DNA of 64,000 nt from Plantago major (Eukaryota > Streptophyta > Magnoliopsida > Lamiales > Plantaginaceae). The position numbers were made by a program, and so were the translations under genes. Of the stretch, positions 54,831 to 64,000 are shown piece by piece (within the stretch, counting starts at the first letter, position 1; each line of letters opens with the position of its first letter). The notes beneath the pieces are model-generated. The model saw only the letters and a program-made list of their open reading frames with translations, made no database searches and was not told where the DNA came from. Location: NCBI GenBank assembly GCA_026545765.1, contig CM048844.1, positions 5,699,524-5,763,523 on the forward strand. The letters run 5' to 3'.

Positions 54831-54840
54831 CTATTTATAG
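54831..54840 (-). promoter_or_regulatory. TATA box of the Tat2 antisense gene
   Basis: The complement reads CTATAAATAG, about 160 bp before the leader-intron donor. Same relation as 3745-3753 in Tat1. Confidence 0.6.
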
Positions 54841-55475
54841 AGGGCCATATTGGGAACTCCAACCGTCGCGATTTTTCGGATTTAATCTCCACCGTCGATC
54901 AAAAACCATCCAACGGTATAGTACAATTATACCAAGTGAAATGACGAATGGGTACAACAAATTTACCTCTTGGATAGATGAATAAAACAACTCTCCCTCT
55001 CTCGGGCGACAGACAACACGAGAGCTCCGGAGTATCATCTTCTTGGACGCCTAGCGGCTTACCAGTCCAATATAACTTGTCCACACAAGGAGCCTCGTAT
55101 ACTCGAGCGATTATCCTTCGGACCTTCCCACGACCACAGAGGTTGGTTCGGACGGAACACGCACCTATGGTCCGCCACCGTAGCTCATCAAAGGTACACT
55201 ACCAATGTTCGGAGCCTAAGACTTAGTCTCCGTTACAAATACCCTTTTTTCTTTTTTCTTCACTTCGTGGCCCTTCGGACCTAGTCCCTCGGACGGCGAC
55301 GATGTTTTAGAAAAAGAAAGAAGGGGGGGAGAGAGACTAAGTCAATGGCCACACGAAGTACGAAGTACACCTTTTTTCAACGAAATCGAAACGGATTGGA
55401 CTGAAGAACGGATTCTCTCCCTCAAAACAGCTTCCCAAACCAATAGTTCCACAACTATCTTCTACTAAGATACTT
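54841..55475. other. Tat2 sequence between the antisense promoter and the 3' LTR
   Basis: About 630 bp without an ORF of note. Purine-rich near 55309-55337. Probably contains upstream promoter elements of the antisense gene. Confidence 0.4.
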
Positions 55476-55493
55476 GGAAACTAGGGGGACATA
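55476..55493 (+). promoter_or_regulatory. Polypurine tract of Tat2
   Basis: GGAAACTAGGGGGACATA directly before the 3' LTR. The reverse complement is at 3141-3158 beside the Tat1 LTR. Confidence 0.7.
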
Positions 55494-56458
55494 TGTTGAT
55501 ACGGAAATATGTCCAATCCGTCATAAAGGACCTAGGAACGAATCCTAAGGCGTCCTAAGTCATCCAAAGGATCCGAGGCACTTTAGTCCGAGCCAATGGT
55601 CCGATCCGGGCAGACCATCCATGGTCCGACCCACCCTAAAAGAAAGGGACAAAGGATTTGGACCTGCAAGGCCCGACTCGGAACCATAGGTCCGACCCAC
55701 CTTGGTCCGGGCCTCCCTGGGAAAGGAGCATAGTGCTAAGTCAGTACCCTCTCCGACCCAAAGACTCCGATACGGATGTCAACTCGGATTCAGCATGACC
55801 ATCTCATAAAGCTACCAAGCAAGTGGGCACCAAAGAGTGAGATGTCCGAACCCAGGAGCTCCGAATCGGAAGAGTTGGACAGGTAGGAGAACTTCCTCAG
55901 CTGACAACCAGGTACTGTCCGGATCAGGCATCCGGACCGACCTCTCCGAACCTGGGACCTCGGCAGACTCTGTCACATCCTCAAGAACTCCCCCAATAAT
56001 GACCAAACTACCCCTAAAGCCCAAGATGGCATGGGCTAAAGCTTCATTATCACACGGGCCTCATCTTAGCATTGGTGGCTCAATCCTAGCCGTACATATG
56101 GCGCAATCCTAGCAAGCCCTTCCATTTTGATGATAGCCTATAAATAAGGCGCACATCCCAACAAGTAAGTCACTTAACTTCACTTCGAACGAGTCATCTC
56201 GCTAGTCACATCACGACCCCAATCCCAAATATTGTACAGAGTTGATCCTCAGTCACTCTCGAGTAAAGTCTCATCCCGGTTTGACACTTAGCAAACCGGG
56301 CACTAACCCCCCCCCCCCCTCAAATGTGCAGGTCCTTACCGGAGTAGTTGGTCGCTGGTTCTTACGCCTCGGTCCTCACCTAGCAAGGAGCCTCTTACCT
56401 TGGCACCCATTGGAAGAGTTAAATAAATCTAAGTAGTTGGGGAGTTAAACCCTCAACA
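55494..56458 (+). repeat. 3' LTR of Tat2
   Basis: 965 bp, TGTTGATACGG to CCTCAACA, with a C run at 56308-56320. Followed by the duplication ATTTC, then ORF3 of EPRV2. Confidence 0.93.
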
Positions 56459-56463
56459 ATTTC

Positions 56464-56736
56464 TGTTTTCAACATAGTCAGCCTTACTTTCTTCTGACTC
56501 TTCTTCTGCTACTATTTTAGCAAAAGATGGGATTTTACCCTTATTTCTTTTATACTCAAGAAATTCTTGGTATCTTCTGAGCTTTGAGCTTCAGATTTTT
56601 GTGATGGCAAATTCATAGCTATAAGCTTTCCTCTGCCAGTTTGAGCTAGGATCCTTTCTGATCCTCGTCCTCGACCTCCTCTTCCTCTATAAGAGGGAGA
56701 GCCTCGTCCTTGCAAGTACATTCCTGCAATAATCAT
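56464..56736 (-). pseudogene. Endogenous caulimovirid ORF3, proximal part, EPRV2
   Basis: ATG at 56736 overlaps the polyprotein stop (ATGA), as in EPRV1. It starts MIIAGMYLQGRG, then Gly/Arg-rich text (GRGGRGRGSERI). A shift occurs near 56575. The Tat2 insertion follows at 56463; the rest is at 40214-41315. The Gly/Arg stretch could bind RNA (inference). Confidence 0.6.
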
Positions 56737-59700
56737 GAAATATATTCACGCGTTAGAAAATCTGGAAGACTATTGTCTTCTCCCTTTTTATAAATAATTT
56801 CAAAATCAAAAGGAGCTAAATGAGCTTGCCATGTTGCAAACATTTGTTTAGAAACATCATGTTTAAAATCTTTGTTAAACATAAACTTTGTAGAATTACA
56901 ATCTGTTTTGATAATGAACTTTTGATTGTATAAATCATCTTGAAATTTTAAGACACACTTCACAATTGCAAGTATTTCTTTGGCAATAGTAGCATAATTT
57001 TCCTGACTATTATTCCATTTACCAGAATAGAAACGAACAAGATGTTCTTGTTTGTTAAGAGGATCAATTTGTTTAAGAATACTCCCATATCCTATATCAG
57101 AGGCGTCAGTTTCAACAATTTTATCCCATGAGGGATTACTTAGCATAAGACAAGGCAAAGTTTTAACCTTTTCTTTTAATTTCTTCACAGCCTGAGTATG
57201 ATAATCAGACCAAGGCTTTGGATTCTTTTTAAGTCTATCATTAGCAGTATCTTGAGCTATATCTTTATAATAAGAAGAAATATAATTCAGACTTCCTAAA
57301 AACCTCTGTAACTGGGTTTTATTAGTTATTTCATCAGGAAATTTGTCTGCAAAATCAATGCTTCTATTTATTGGAATAATATTACTTTTTTCAATATAAT
57401 GTCCCAAAAATCTGATTTTTGTTTGGAACAAAGACATTTTTGATTTTGATATAACTAAACCATTCTGTATAACTATTTTCTTTAAGATATCCAGATGTCT
57501 GAAATGGGATTCAATATCTTTTGAAAATACTAAGATATCATCAATATAAACCAATATAAATTCACTATAAGGTGTAAAAATATCATTCATAATTTTCTGA
57601 AATTCAGAAGGAGCATTTTTTAAACCAAATGACATTACGTTCCATTCATAATGTCTTATAGGAACATTAAAGGCAATTTTATACCTTTCACTTTGTTGAA
57701 TTTGAACCTGCCAATAACCTGATTTTAAATCAAATTTTGAAAACAAAATTGAATCATAAAGTCTTTCTAAAAGATCTTTTTTATTTGGAATAGGATGCCT
57801 AATCCATTTTAAAACCTTATTAAGGGGCTTGTAATTTATTACTAATCTAGGAACTCCTCTTTCCTGCTCACTATGTTTATTAACATAAAAAGCCGTACAA
57901 GACCAAGGAGATTGAGAAGGACTTATTAAACCCTTTTGTAATAAAGAATCAATTTCTTTTTTACGAAGTTCTAAATACTCTGAATTCATTTGACAAGGTC
58001 TTGCCTTTGTCGGAATCCTTTTTTCATCAAAATCTTCCTCATAAGGGAGACTGACTACATGTTTCTTCCTGTTCCAGAAAGCATTAGGATGATCATTACA
58101 AATTTCTAAAGAAAGTTGATTTTCAATCATTTTAATTTTCCCTTGTAGTTTGGGATTTTGAAGTTTTTCCTCAATAGTCAAAGAATTTATTTCTTGTTTT
58201 AAGAAATTCATCTGATTTTTCTTTAAGGTCAGATGATCATACATTTCATGTAACATCCTATTAACTGGTTTTGTAATAAATTTTAAATGAATTTTCCCAC
58301 CTTGAAAAGTTCCAGTAATACCAGTATTATCCACGTGGGTAAAAGGATAAATTTTTGAAATAAAAGGAATACCAAGTATTACTTGGTTAGAAATATCCTT
58401 TGTCAATAAAAAACTAGTTTAAATACAGTTTTTATCAATACAAATATAAGCTCTAGGAAGCTTATATTTTACATTTAATTTTTCTCCTCCAGCATGAGAA
58501 AGAGTATGCGTAGTTTTATGAAAATACTTTGTAGGAATTAATCCTTCCTGTATAACATTTAAATCTGCACCACTATCTATAAGAGCAGTCAAATCTTTTG
58601 AGAAGTAATTATCAATTAACAAGGTAATTTTAACATACCATTTTTTGGATATAACCATCTCTAAAGTTGAAAGGAAATTATCATCTACTTGTGAATCAAA
58701 ATGTTGAGTCTTTTTACTTCGACCCGATTCACTAGTAGCAGACTGATCAGTCTCTTTTTTATAATTTTCAAGTTTAGAAACTCGATAGTCTATTAATTTA
58801 TTTTCTCTTTTTCAAAGACTGAATCTCTTTTTTAAGATTTTCAACTTCTATCTCTAAATCATGAGTAGAAGTTGGAGTTTCAACTGTCCTTCTCTGTTTT
58901 AGAAGTTTATAAACTTCTGACATAGAGTAAGGCTCATCTTTTTTGAAATCTTCTGGAAGAACCATCGGTTCTGGCAAAGTAGAAGAAGTACTAGGAATAT
59001 TTTCCATCTGGTCTATAATTTTAGATCTCAACTCATGATCTTTAATTTGTTTCAGAAACTCGATAATATTATTACCGTCCAAAACATTTAAATCAGTTCC
59101 TTGGAACTGTGAGAGAATATTGTAAAATTCTTTATTAAAGAATTTACTATCATTTGTGTTTTCTTGTTTCTTTATACAAGGTTGTCCAAGAATACAAGGT
59201 TCACAATCTGACTCGGAATTAGATATTACTGATTCTTGATCAAGAACTTTTAAGTTCTCTTCTTCAGTACTGTTAGAAGTATCTGAATCATCAGAAGAGT
59301 TATTACTCTTTTCTTCGTCATAATTCAAAAGTATTTTTGAAAGAGTTTCTTTCAAATCATCATTAGCTTTTAATTTATTTAATTTTCTCTTGGTCCAACA
59401 TTGTGTTGCAAAATGACCAAGTTTACCACAAGCTCGGCAAACTATTAGTTTCTTTCGAATCCGTTTTCTTTCTTCTCTATCTTCTCTTCTTTGTTTACGG
59501 ATTTCTAATTTTCGAGGAGAGTAATGTCTCTTCTTTTTTAGTTTATAAGTCAACTTTTCTTTCGACTTATGAGGTTTTGAAGTAGATGGAACATCCATCC
59601 CAAATTGATCACAGAACTGTCCCAACTGGGCTTTTTCTTTCAAATTCTGTCTTTTAATCTATTGATTTAATTTAATCTCATTACATAAGGCTAAGCCTTC

Positions 59701-61101
59701 TTGAATACAAGTTCCAATTAACTTGCCATAAGTATAATCATCATAAGGGATAGAAACTTTATCTTTTCTAAGATTTTTTCTAACCCTTTCTGCAAATAAT
59801 GCAGGAAGTCCATCAATGAACTTTGATTTCCAATGTGAGCTATTACATTCAGGTAATTCCATTACCCTATTTAAAAAGGTGGCTTTGTACCACTGAAAAT
59901 CAGTCAAAGTTTTACCTCTTAAGTTTTGTAAAACAGTTCGAATATTTTCGTTATTATCGGAATATCTTCCTGTAAAATGTTCAATAATAGTAACAACAAG
60001 AGTGTAGACTACATTTTCAACTGAGCCATCATCTTCTTGTTTTACAGTATTAAAAATATGATTTTTTTCCTCAGGAGAAAGATAATTATCCCACCAACCT
60101 TTTAATTGTCCTGTAAAACCAGCAACAATCATTTTTGCAACATTTTTGTCGGTGTTACCATTTGTTTTACAAAACGTAGAGTACATAAGCATTCTGTGTA
60201 TCATATTATAAATTTGCCTATCAGCATAAGCATCTAAATTCCATTCATAGATGTTTTTGCCATTATAGCTATTATTCAAAATGTACTCTTGCTCTTCATG
60301 CAAGGTATCTATAGGAGAAGGTCTCCTATAATAGTACATTCTCTGGGTAGGTCTATCAGCCCATTTTCCCAGCTTATTGATTTCATCCTTGATTACTTCT
60401 TTGTAATCAGGATTCTCTTGTACAACATCATGTAGTGTTGTAATTTTCATATCTTTAAATTTTTCAGTTAAGAACTTTTCAAGTTCTTTCATAGACTTTA
60501 ATTTAAAGTCTGCAATCTCAGGAGGTGGTTGAATATTAGGACAGGCAGAATCCTGTTCCTTTTCCTTTTCTTTAAAAGGAATATTAGTATTTGAAGAAAG
60601 ATTAGGGTTAATAGTTTTTAAAACTAATTCTACCCTTTCACTTAGAGAAGTTAAATGTTCTCCAAGAACATTTATAAACAGATTTGTATAATTCTGTTGT
60701 TCAATCATTCTATTTATTTGTTTACAAGTTACTGGTAGAGTTTCATCTTCCAGTAGTTTCGCAAAAGCTAAGAAACTATGATTTCCTTTTTCAATTTGAA
60801 AAGACTGTTGCGGAGGATAAACTTGTTGTAAATTCCTCCCTGTCGAAAGTTTATAATTTCTTTCTAAAACTGAAATATATTGTTCCACATATTTAGAAAT
60901 AAACCAAGGAACAAAAGGAATCAGAGTATTGTGGTTTTCACAATCTTTATAAAATTCTTCTTGAATAGAAGGTTTTTCTGTTTGAGAAAAGTTAGTAGAA
61001 AATCAATTTTTAAAAGGTTCCCATCTGGGTACATTGAATTCAGTCCTAATCTTTTGCCTAGCCGGAGAGCCAGGGCTAAAATCAATTTGACTTGAATTCA
61101 T
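56733..61101 (-). pseudogene. Endogenous caulimovirid polyprotein CP-NC-AP-RT-RH (ORF2), EPRV2, broken
   Basis: About 1456 codons from ATG 61101. Blocks: N-terminal region with TGA near 61005; coat core with LKGWWDNYLSPEE in the frame 60888-59659; TAG at 59656-59658; basic region and zinc knuckle CRACGKLGHFATQC (59399-59443) in 59643-58798; acidic tract and coiled coil; protease with LIDSGAD (58564-58585); stop near 58419; RT with intact YIDD (57537-57548); RNase H with ETDASDIGYG to 56733. Less damaged than EPRV1: five or so breaks. Coat and polymerase lie in one continuous ORF, unlike CaMV-type genomes, where they are separate. Confidence 0.82.
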
Positions 61102-62180
61102 TAATAACGAAATTCCATTTCTGATGCAGTTATATCTGCTTCAGTTTTAGTATAATTAACTCCTTTGACAACATTATCAAAATCTTTATTTATTCGAAGT
61201 TCATCAATATGATCTTCTGGAATAGTTTCAAAAGATTTTTGTATTCTGCTTTTAGCAGAGGTCGACATCCTTGGTGGAGTATCAACGACATAATCAATAG
61301 GTGAAATAAAAGATCTTAAAGAAGAAGACTTAATAAGTCTTGAAGAAGATCCTATTAAATCATTATTGTTTTCAAACTTCATTTTTACCAAACCTTCAGG
61401 AGTTTGGATAACATCTATTAAATTATTTTGAATAACAGGTTGTGAAGGTACAGCCTGTTGAATCGTCCAATTTTCAGGAAAATCAATTTCTTCCCATTTA
61501 ATAGATCGACGAGTTGTAATTTTAGACTTACTAAAATTAGTCTCAATTAAAATAGTTTCATTTAAAGGTTTATCAACCCTTCGGCAATGTGGATTTAAAG
61601 TAAACAAAGGTTTATAATAAATCCTATAACAGATACATATAGTTTCTGTACCAGTAATATAATTATAACCATTAGTTTTAACATTTAATGTTAAAGAGTC
61701 TAGAATATTAATATCCGATAAAGACAATTGTAAATTCGGATAAACATCAAAATAAACTGGACCATGGGCTAAACTAGACTGTATAATTCCTATTAAGAAT
61801 TTTTTCCAGTCTAAGTTTCTACCATCTCTAAGAGCGGCTATAAAGCTCTCAGGTAGTCCTTCTATGGTTAAAGGTTTAAAAGCAATTTGCACTAAACCAA
61901 TATGAATAAATTTGTAAAGGTTTTTATAAACAGCAATATCTTTTTCACTAAGTAATTTTATTACTAATTCATCATTATCAAGTGAAACAGATTCTTCAGT
62001 AGTTTTAACTACCTGTTTTAAACCTAATTTCTCGAAAGTACCTATTTGGTAAATAACCTTAGGCTCAATTCTAGGAATTGTCCATTTATTTAATAAATCT
62101 AAATCTTGGGGAATATCAAATTCCTCACGTTTACTGTTTTTAACAGTATCTTTTCTTCGGATCATATTTATCATGATCAT
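61101..62180 (-). CDS. Endogenous caulimovirid movement protein (ORF1), EPRV2
   Basis: 359 codons from ATG 62180 with no break. Same length as in EPRV1, with scattered substitutions. It directly follows the PBS and overlaps the polyprotein ATG (TAATG). A 30K-superfamily movement protein is the likely role, from position and central motif. Confidence 0.7.
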   Translation of the reverse strand: MIMINMIRRKDTVKNSKREEFDIPQDLDLLNKWTIPRIEPKVIYQIGTFEKLGLKQVVKTTEESVSLDNDELVIKLLSEKDIAVYKNLYKFIHIGLVQIAFKPLTIEGLPESFIAALRDGRNLDWKKFLIGIIQSSLAHGPVYFDVYPNLQLSLSDINILDSLTLNVKTNGYNYITGTETICICYRIYYKPLFTLNPHCRRVDKPLNETILIETNFSKSKITTRRSIKWEEIDFPENWTIQQAVPSQPVIQNNLIDVIQTPEGLVKMKFENNNDLIGSSSRLIKSSSLRSFISPIDYVVDTPPRMSTSAKSRIQKSFETIPEDHIDELRINKDFDNVVKGVNYTKTEADITASEMEFRY

Positions 62181-62232
62181 AAAAGTGTTTGTGTTAAGAC
62201 TCAATCTTAAATCATGCCCTTACTGATAACTT

Positions 62233-62245
62233 GGCTCTGATACCA
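62233..62245 (-). promoter_or_regulatory. Primer-binding site (initiator tRNA-Met), EPRV2
   Basis: The complement reads TGGTATCAGAGCC, 52 nt from the start ATG side of the leader and about 50 nt from the viral end at 62298. Confidence 0.85.
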
Positions 62246-62298
62246 AACGGTTCCTTCGGGTCACAAAGCTTCTTTGACTTATTCAAGTGTTACAATAT

Positions 62299-62706
62299 AT
62301 ATGTGTATGTATGTATGTTTTATGATTTGACAAACTACTTATGGATATTATATCAAGGAATGGGACTTGGTATAATAGTATATTCGAAAAAGATCAAGTA
62401 TATGTACCCATAAATGTTTTATTGTAAATGTGATGTGTGAAAATTGTTTTGTTCAAAAGTATGGATTAAAATATATTTATGTTCATCGATATGCCTATGA
62501 ATTGTTTGGGCCATTTCGAGGGAATGTCGTTCTTTTGGAGATCTCCCATTGTTATGTTATCCCTTTGGTAGAGCATTGTTATTGTTATGTAAAAGCCGAC
62601 ATGTGTGCCACCACAGTTCATGTGGTCGTAGTGTATTGTCTGATTGAGAATTGTTATTGTTTGGAAATGTGTTCCATGCAAAATTATTTTGGATATGTAA
62701 ACGTAT

Positions 62707-62771
<65 letters not shown>

Positions 62772-63147
62772 AGATTTACTACTGTATTTGATCCTTGTAA
62801 AAGTCCAGGAGCTCACCCTTACACTTTTTTTTTAGGGAAGTAAGGTCTTTTGAGAAGGACGCTTTGGAGTTCTAGAGTTAGTTTTGTTGGATTTCCCTTT
62901 TTGTTCAGACCTGGATTTTCAGCTGTATTTGAGTTTTGAGACTTGTAGCTCGTTTTGCAGACCTTTGTATTTTGAGTTTAGTGTTGCTCCGATACTGTAC
63001 TTTTGGACATAATTTTAAAGTTTACGTTTCCACAAATAATCAGTTTATGTTATTGTTTTGAGGCTTCGTGTTGACGTAAGACCATTTTACGATACACGGC
63101 CGGTCACGTCTTTTGAAAAATTGTTATTTTGGTTTTGGGGCGTGACA
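62299..63147 (+). repeat. 5' LTR of the outer element, last piece
   Basis: Begins with TATGTGTATGTATG repeats, contains a (TA)n run at 62709-62768, and ends GGGGCGTGACA just before the PBS. It cannot be compared with the 3' LTR because that copy is cut earlier. The ORFs inside (62430-62843 and complement) only read through the TA repeat. Confidence 0.7.
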
Positions 63148-63387
63148 AAAGTGGTATCAGAGCCTAGTTTTCGGTTTGTCAGGTGTAAGTGCCAGGTTGA
63201 TTCTTTTGGGGAGTTAAGTTTAGTTCTAGTGAGTCTTATGTTTTGTTCTGGTCGAGCGTTGAGTAGCTTCAGTTGGTGTTAATTTGTCTAGGTTGTTTGT
63301 GAAGGGTTTGGAGGTTTTAGCTTGGTCGGTTGGTGTGTGTAGTGGAGTTAACTTTCTAGGAGGAAACTTCTTTTAAGAAGGGAGGAA
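63148..63387 (+). other. Internal region of the outer element, 240 bp
   Basis: PBS TGGTATCAGAGCC at 63152-63164, no gag or pol, purine tract TTTTAAGAAGGGAGGAA at 63371-63387 before the 3' LTR. Enough only for reverse transcription using borrowed proteins. Confidence 0.8.
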
Positions 63388-63872
63388 TGTAAGAACCCGT
63401 ATTTTTTAAAATTATATTTTATAGCATTATTTTATTTTTATTGCACCGGGCCTCGTAATATTTTCTCAACTTGATTTTCAGATTTTCAAGCCCGAGCCCA
63501 AATAAGCCACTACCATAGTTTACCCTTACCCTAGCTCAAATTTATTTACCTTGATATATGTCGTACTCAAGATTAAATAGACTCTTCTCTCATCCATATC
63601 ATCGCTTATAACCTGCCCTTGTACAATCTTGTGAGCCAGACATGATTTCTTCAAACTGAGAGTATATATATATATACACGTGAGTTTTGCTATGGAGATG
63701 CCTTAAATCATCATCGTGACTTTTGAGTAATCATTACACGATGACATCACCTTTCATTCTTCTTTGTTGCCAAATCGACCGTATGAGGTGGTGCCTAAGA
63801 GACCCATACTTTTGTCCGTTTATCTTATTTATTTACGGATTACTATTTGATTTGGGTTTTTACATTGTAGTA
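63388..63872 (+). repeat. 3' LTR of the outer element, truncated
   Basis: Starts TGTAAGAACCCG and matches the 5' LTR pieces to about 63872 (ACATTGTAGTA), then diverges. It preserves the empty sites of both the hAT MITE and EPRV1. Confidence 0.85.
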
Positions 63873-64000
63873 CAAAATTAAAAAATTCATTTTATTTTCT
63901 TTAACATCTAATATGTTTGAATTGATTAAATCCGATTGAAAGAATATGTCCGTGACTCTTTCTATTGATCTCATTCCATATATATACTAGTTACAATTAC
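63873..64000. other. Sequence after the 3' LTR match
   Basis: AT-rich, no match to the 5' LTR. Either another insertion in the 3' LTR or a deletion. Confidence 0.35.

Larger units (their letters stand above)
41316..56458 (+). mobile_element. Tat2: Tat-lineage Ty3 retrotransposon, 15.1 kb
   Basis: The duplication ATTTC flanks it (41311-41315 and 56459-56463), inside ORF3 of EPRV2. Order: 5' LTR, PBS, gag (split by a solo LTR), protease, RT, RNase H, a second RNase H, integrase, a 2.1-kb non-coding spacer, an antisense spliced gene, purine tract, 3' LTR. Dual RNase H and a large region after pol with an antisense ORF are features of the Tat lineage. Stops and a lost integrase Asp show it is inactive. 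Confidence 0.93.
39384..62298 (-). mobile_element. EPRV2: full-circle endogenous caulimovirid genome, minus strand, split by Tat2
   Basis: Viral-sense reading runs from 62298 to 39384. Removing the Tat2 insertion leaves about 7.76 kb, in the normal range for Caulimoviridae. It begins about 50 nt upstream of the PBS and, after a whole circle, ends in the same region, with the 14-bp direct repeat AAGTGTTACAATAT at both ends (39384-39397 and 62285-62298). It is flanked by (TA)n or AT-rich LTR sequence. No LTR, no integrase. Confidence 0.85.
30729..63872 (+). mobile_element. Outer non-autonomous Ty3-type LTR element, host of the right nest
   Basis: The 5' LTR starts at 30729 (TGTAAGAACCCG), is split by three insertions, and ends at about 63147 (GTGACA). 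A tRNA-Met PBS (63152-63164), 240 bp of internal DNA, a purine tract, and a 3' LTR from 63388 follow. Removing the insertions leaves an LTR of about 1.5 kb in pieces 30729-30999, 31542-31567, 39001-39383 and 62299-63147. No gag or pol is present, so it must have moved with proteins from another element. The 3' LTR matches the 5' LTR up to about 63872 and then diverges. Confidence 0.8.

Noticed and set aside
62430..62843. ORFs of 137 and 116 codons with IYIYIY tracts
   Set aside because: They only read through the (TA)n run of the LTR.
1..64000. tRNA or rRNA genes and CRISPR arrays
   Set aside because: No cloverleaf-like sequence or rRNA core noticed; the tandem repeats are minisatellites within transposons and the context is plant nuclear DNA.

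Overview
This window is plant nuclear DNA, almost certainly from a flowering plant and probably a eudicot. It consists almost entirely of nested mobile elements and integrated pararetrovirus genomes. The element families point to a plant: Ty3 Tat-lineage, a Sirevirus-like Ty1/copia, En/Spm CACTA, hAT and Tourist elements, and Caulimoviridae-type virus with an initiator-tRNA-Met primer site. I see no intact single-copy host gene and no tRNA or rRNA gene. The species cannot be named from the sequence.

Left nest (1-23.1 kb). A decayed caulimovirid fragment (1-2240, minus strand) is cut at 2240 by a Tat-lineage Ty3 element in minus orientation ('Tat1', LTR 2241-3140). Only the 3' part of Tat1 is recognisable: the LTR and a gene on the opposite strand to gag-pol, with its own TATA box and three introns. 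That antisense gene is split at 7133 by a Sirevirus-like copia element (7134-22864, target duplication CCTTT). The copia carries a Tourist-type MITE (10674-10827) and a CACTA transposon (13678-21643, target duplication TGA).

Middle (23.1-30.7 kb). This is AT-rich accessory DNA: an unidentified small ORF with a TATA box, diverged repeats about 200 bp long, a large inverted repeat, an isolated Tat LTR end in the opposite orientation, an inverted-repeat element that seems to hold an exon-like fragment, a minisatellite, and a hAT-type MITE.

Right nest (30.7-64 kb). The outermost layer is a small Ty3-type LTR element with only about 240 bp between its LTRs (PBS at 63152, 3' LTR from 63388). Its 5' LTR has been split three times: by a 534-bp hAT MITE (31000-31533), by a near-complete endogenous caulimovirid ('EPRV1', 31568-39000, plus strand), and by a second copy of the same virus in the opposite orientation ('EPRV2', 39384-62298, minus strand). 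Both viral insertions lie at TA microsatellites. EPRV2 was later split by a 15.1-kb Tat-lineage element ('Tat2', 41316-56458, target duplication ATTTC), and Tat2 holds a solo LTR of its own family (42066-43015, target duplication AACGC).

The virus has three consecutive ORFs: movement protein; a polyprotein of coat, zinc knuckle, aspartic protease, RT and RNase H; and a protein of about 450 aa that I do not recognise. The ORFs overlap as TAATG and ATGA. There is no integrase and there are no LTRs. The two copies are opened at different points of the circular genome. The polyprotein and ORF3 are broken in both copies; the movement-protein ORF is open in both. Tat1 and Tat2 carry the same antisense gene with introns at the same positions and phases, which makes it the best candidate here for a functional unit beyond the standard transposon genes.
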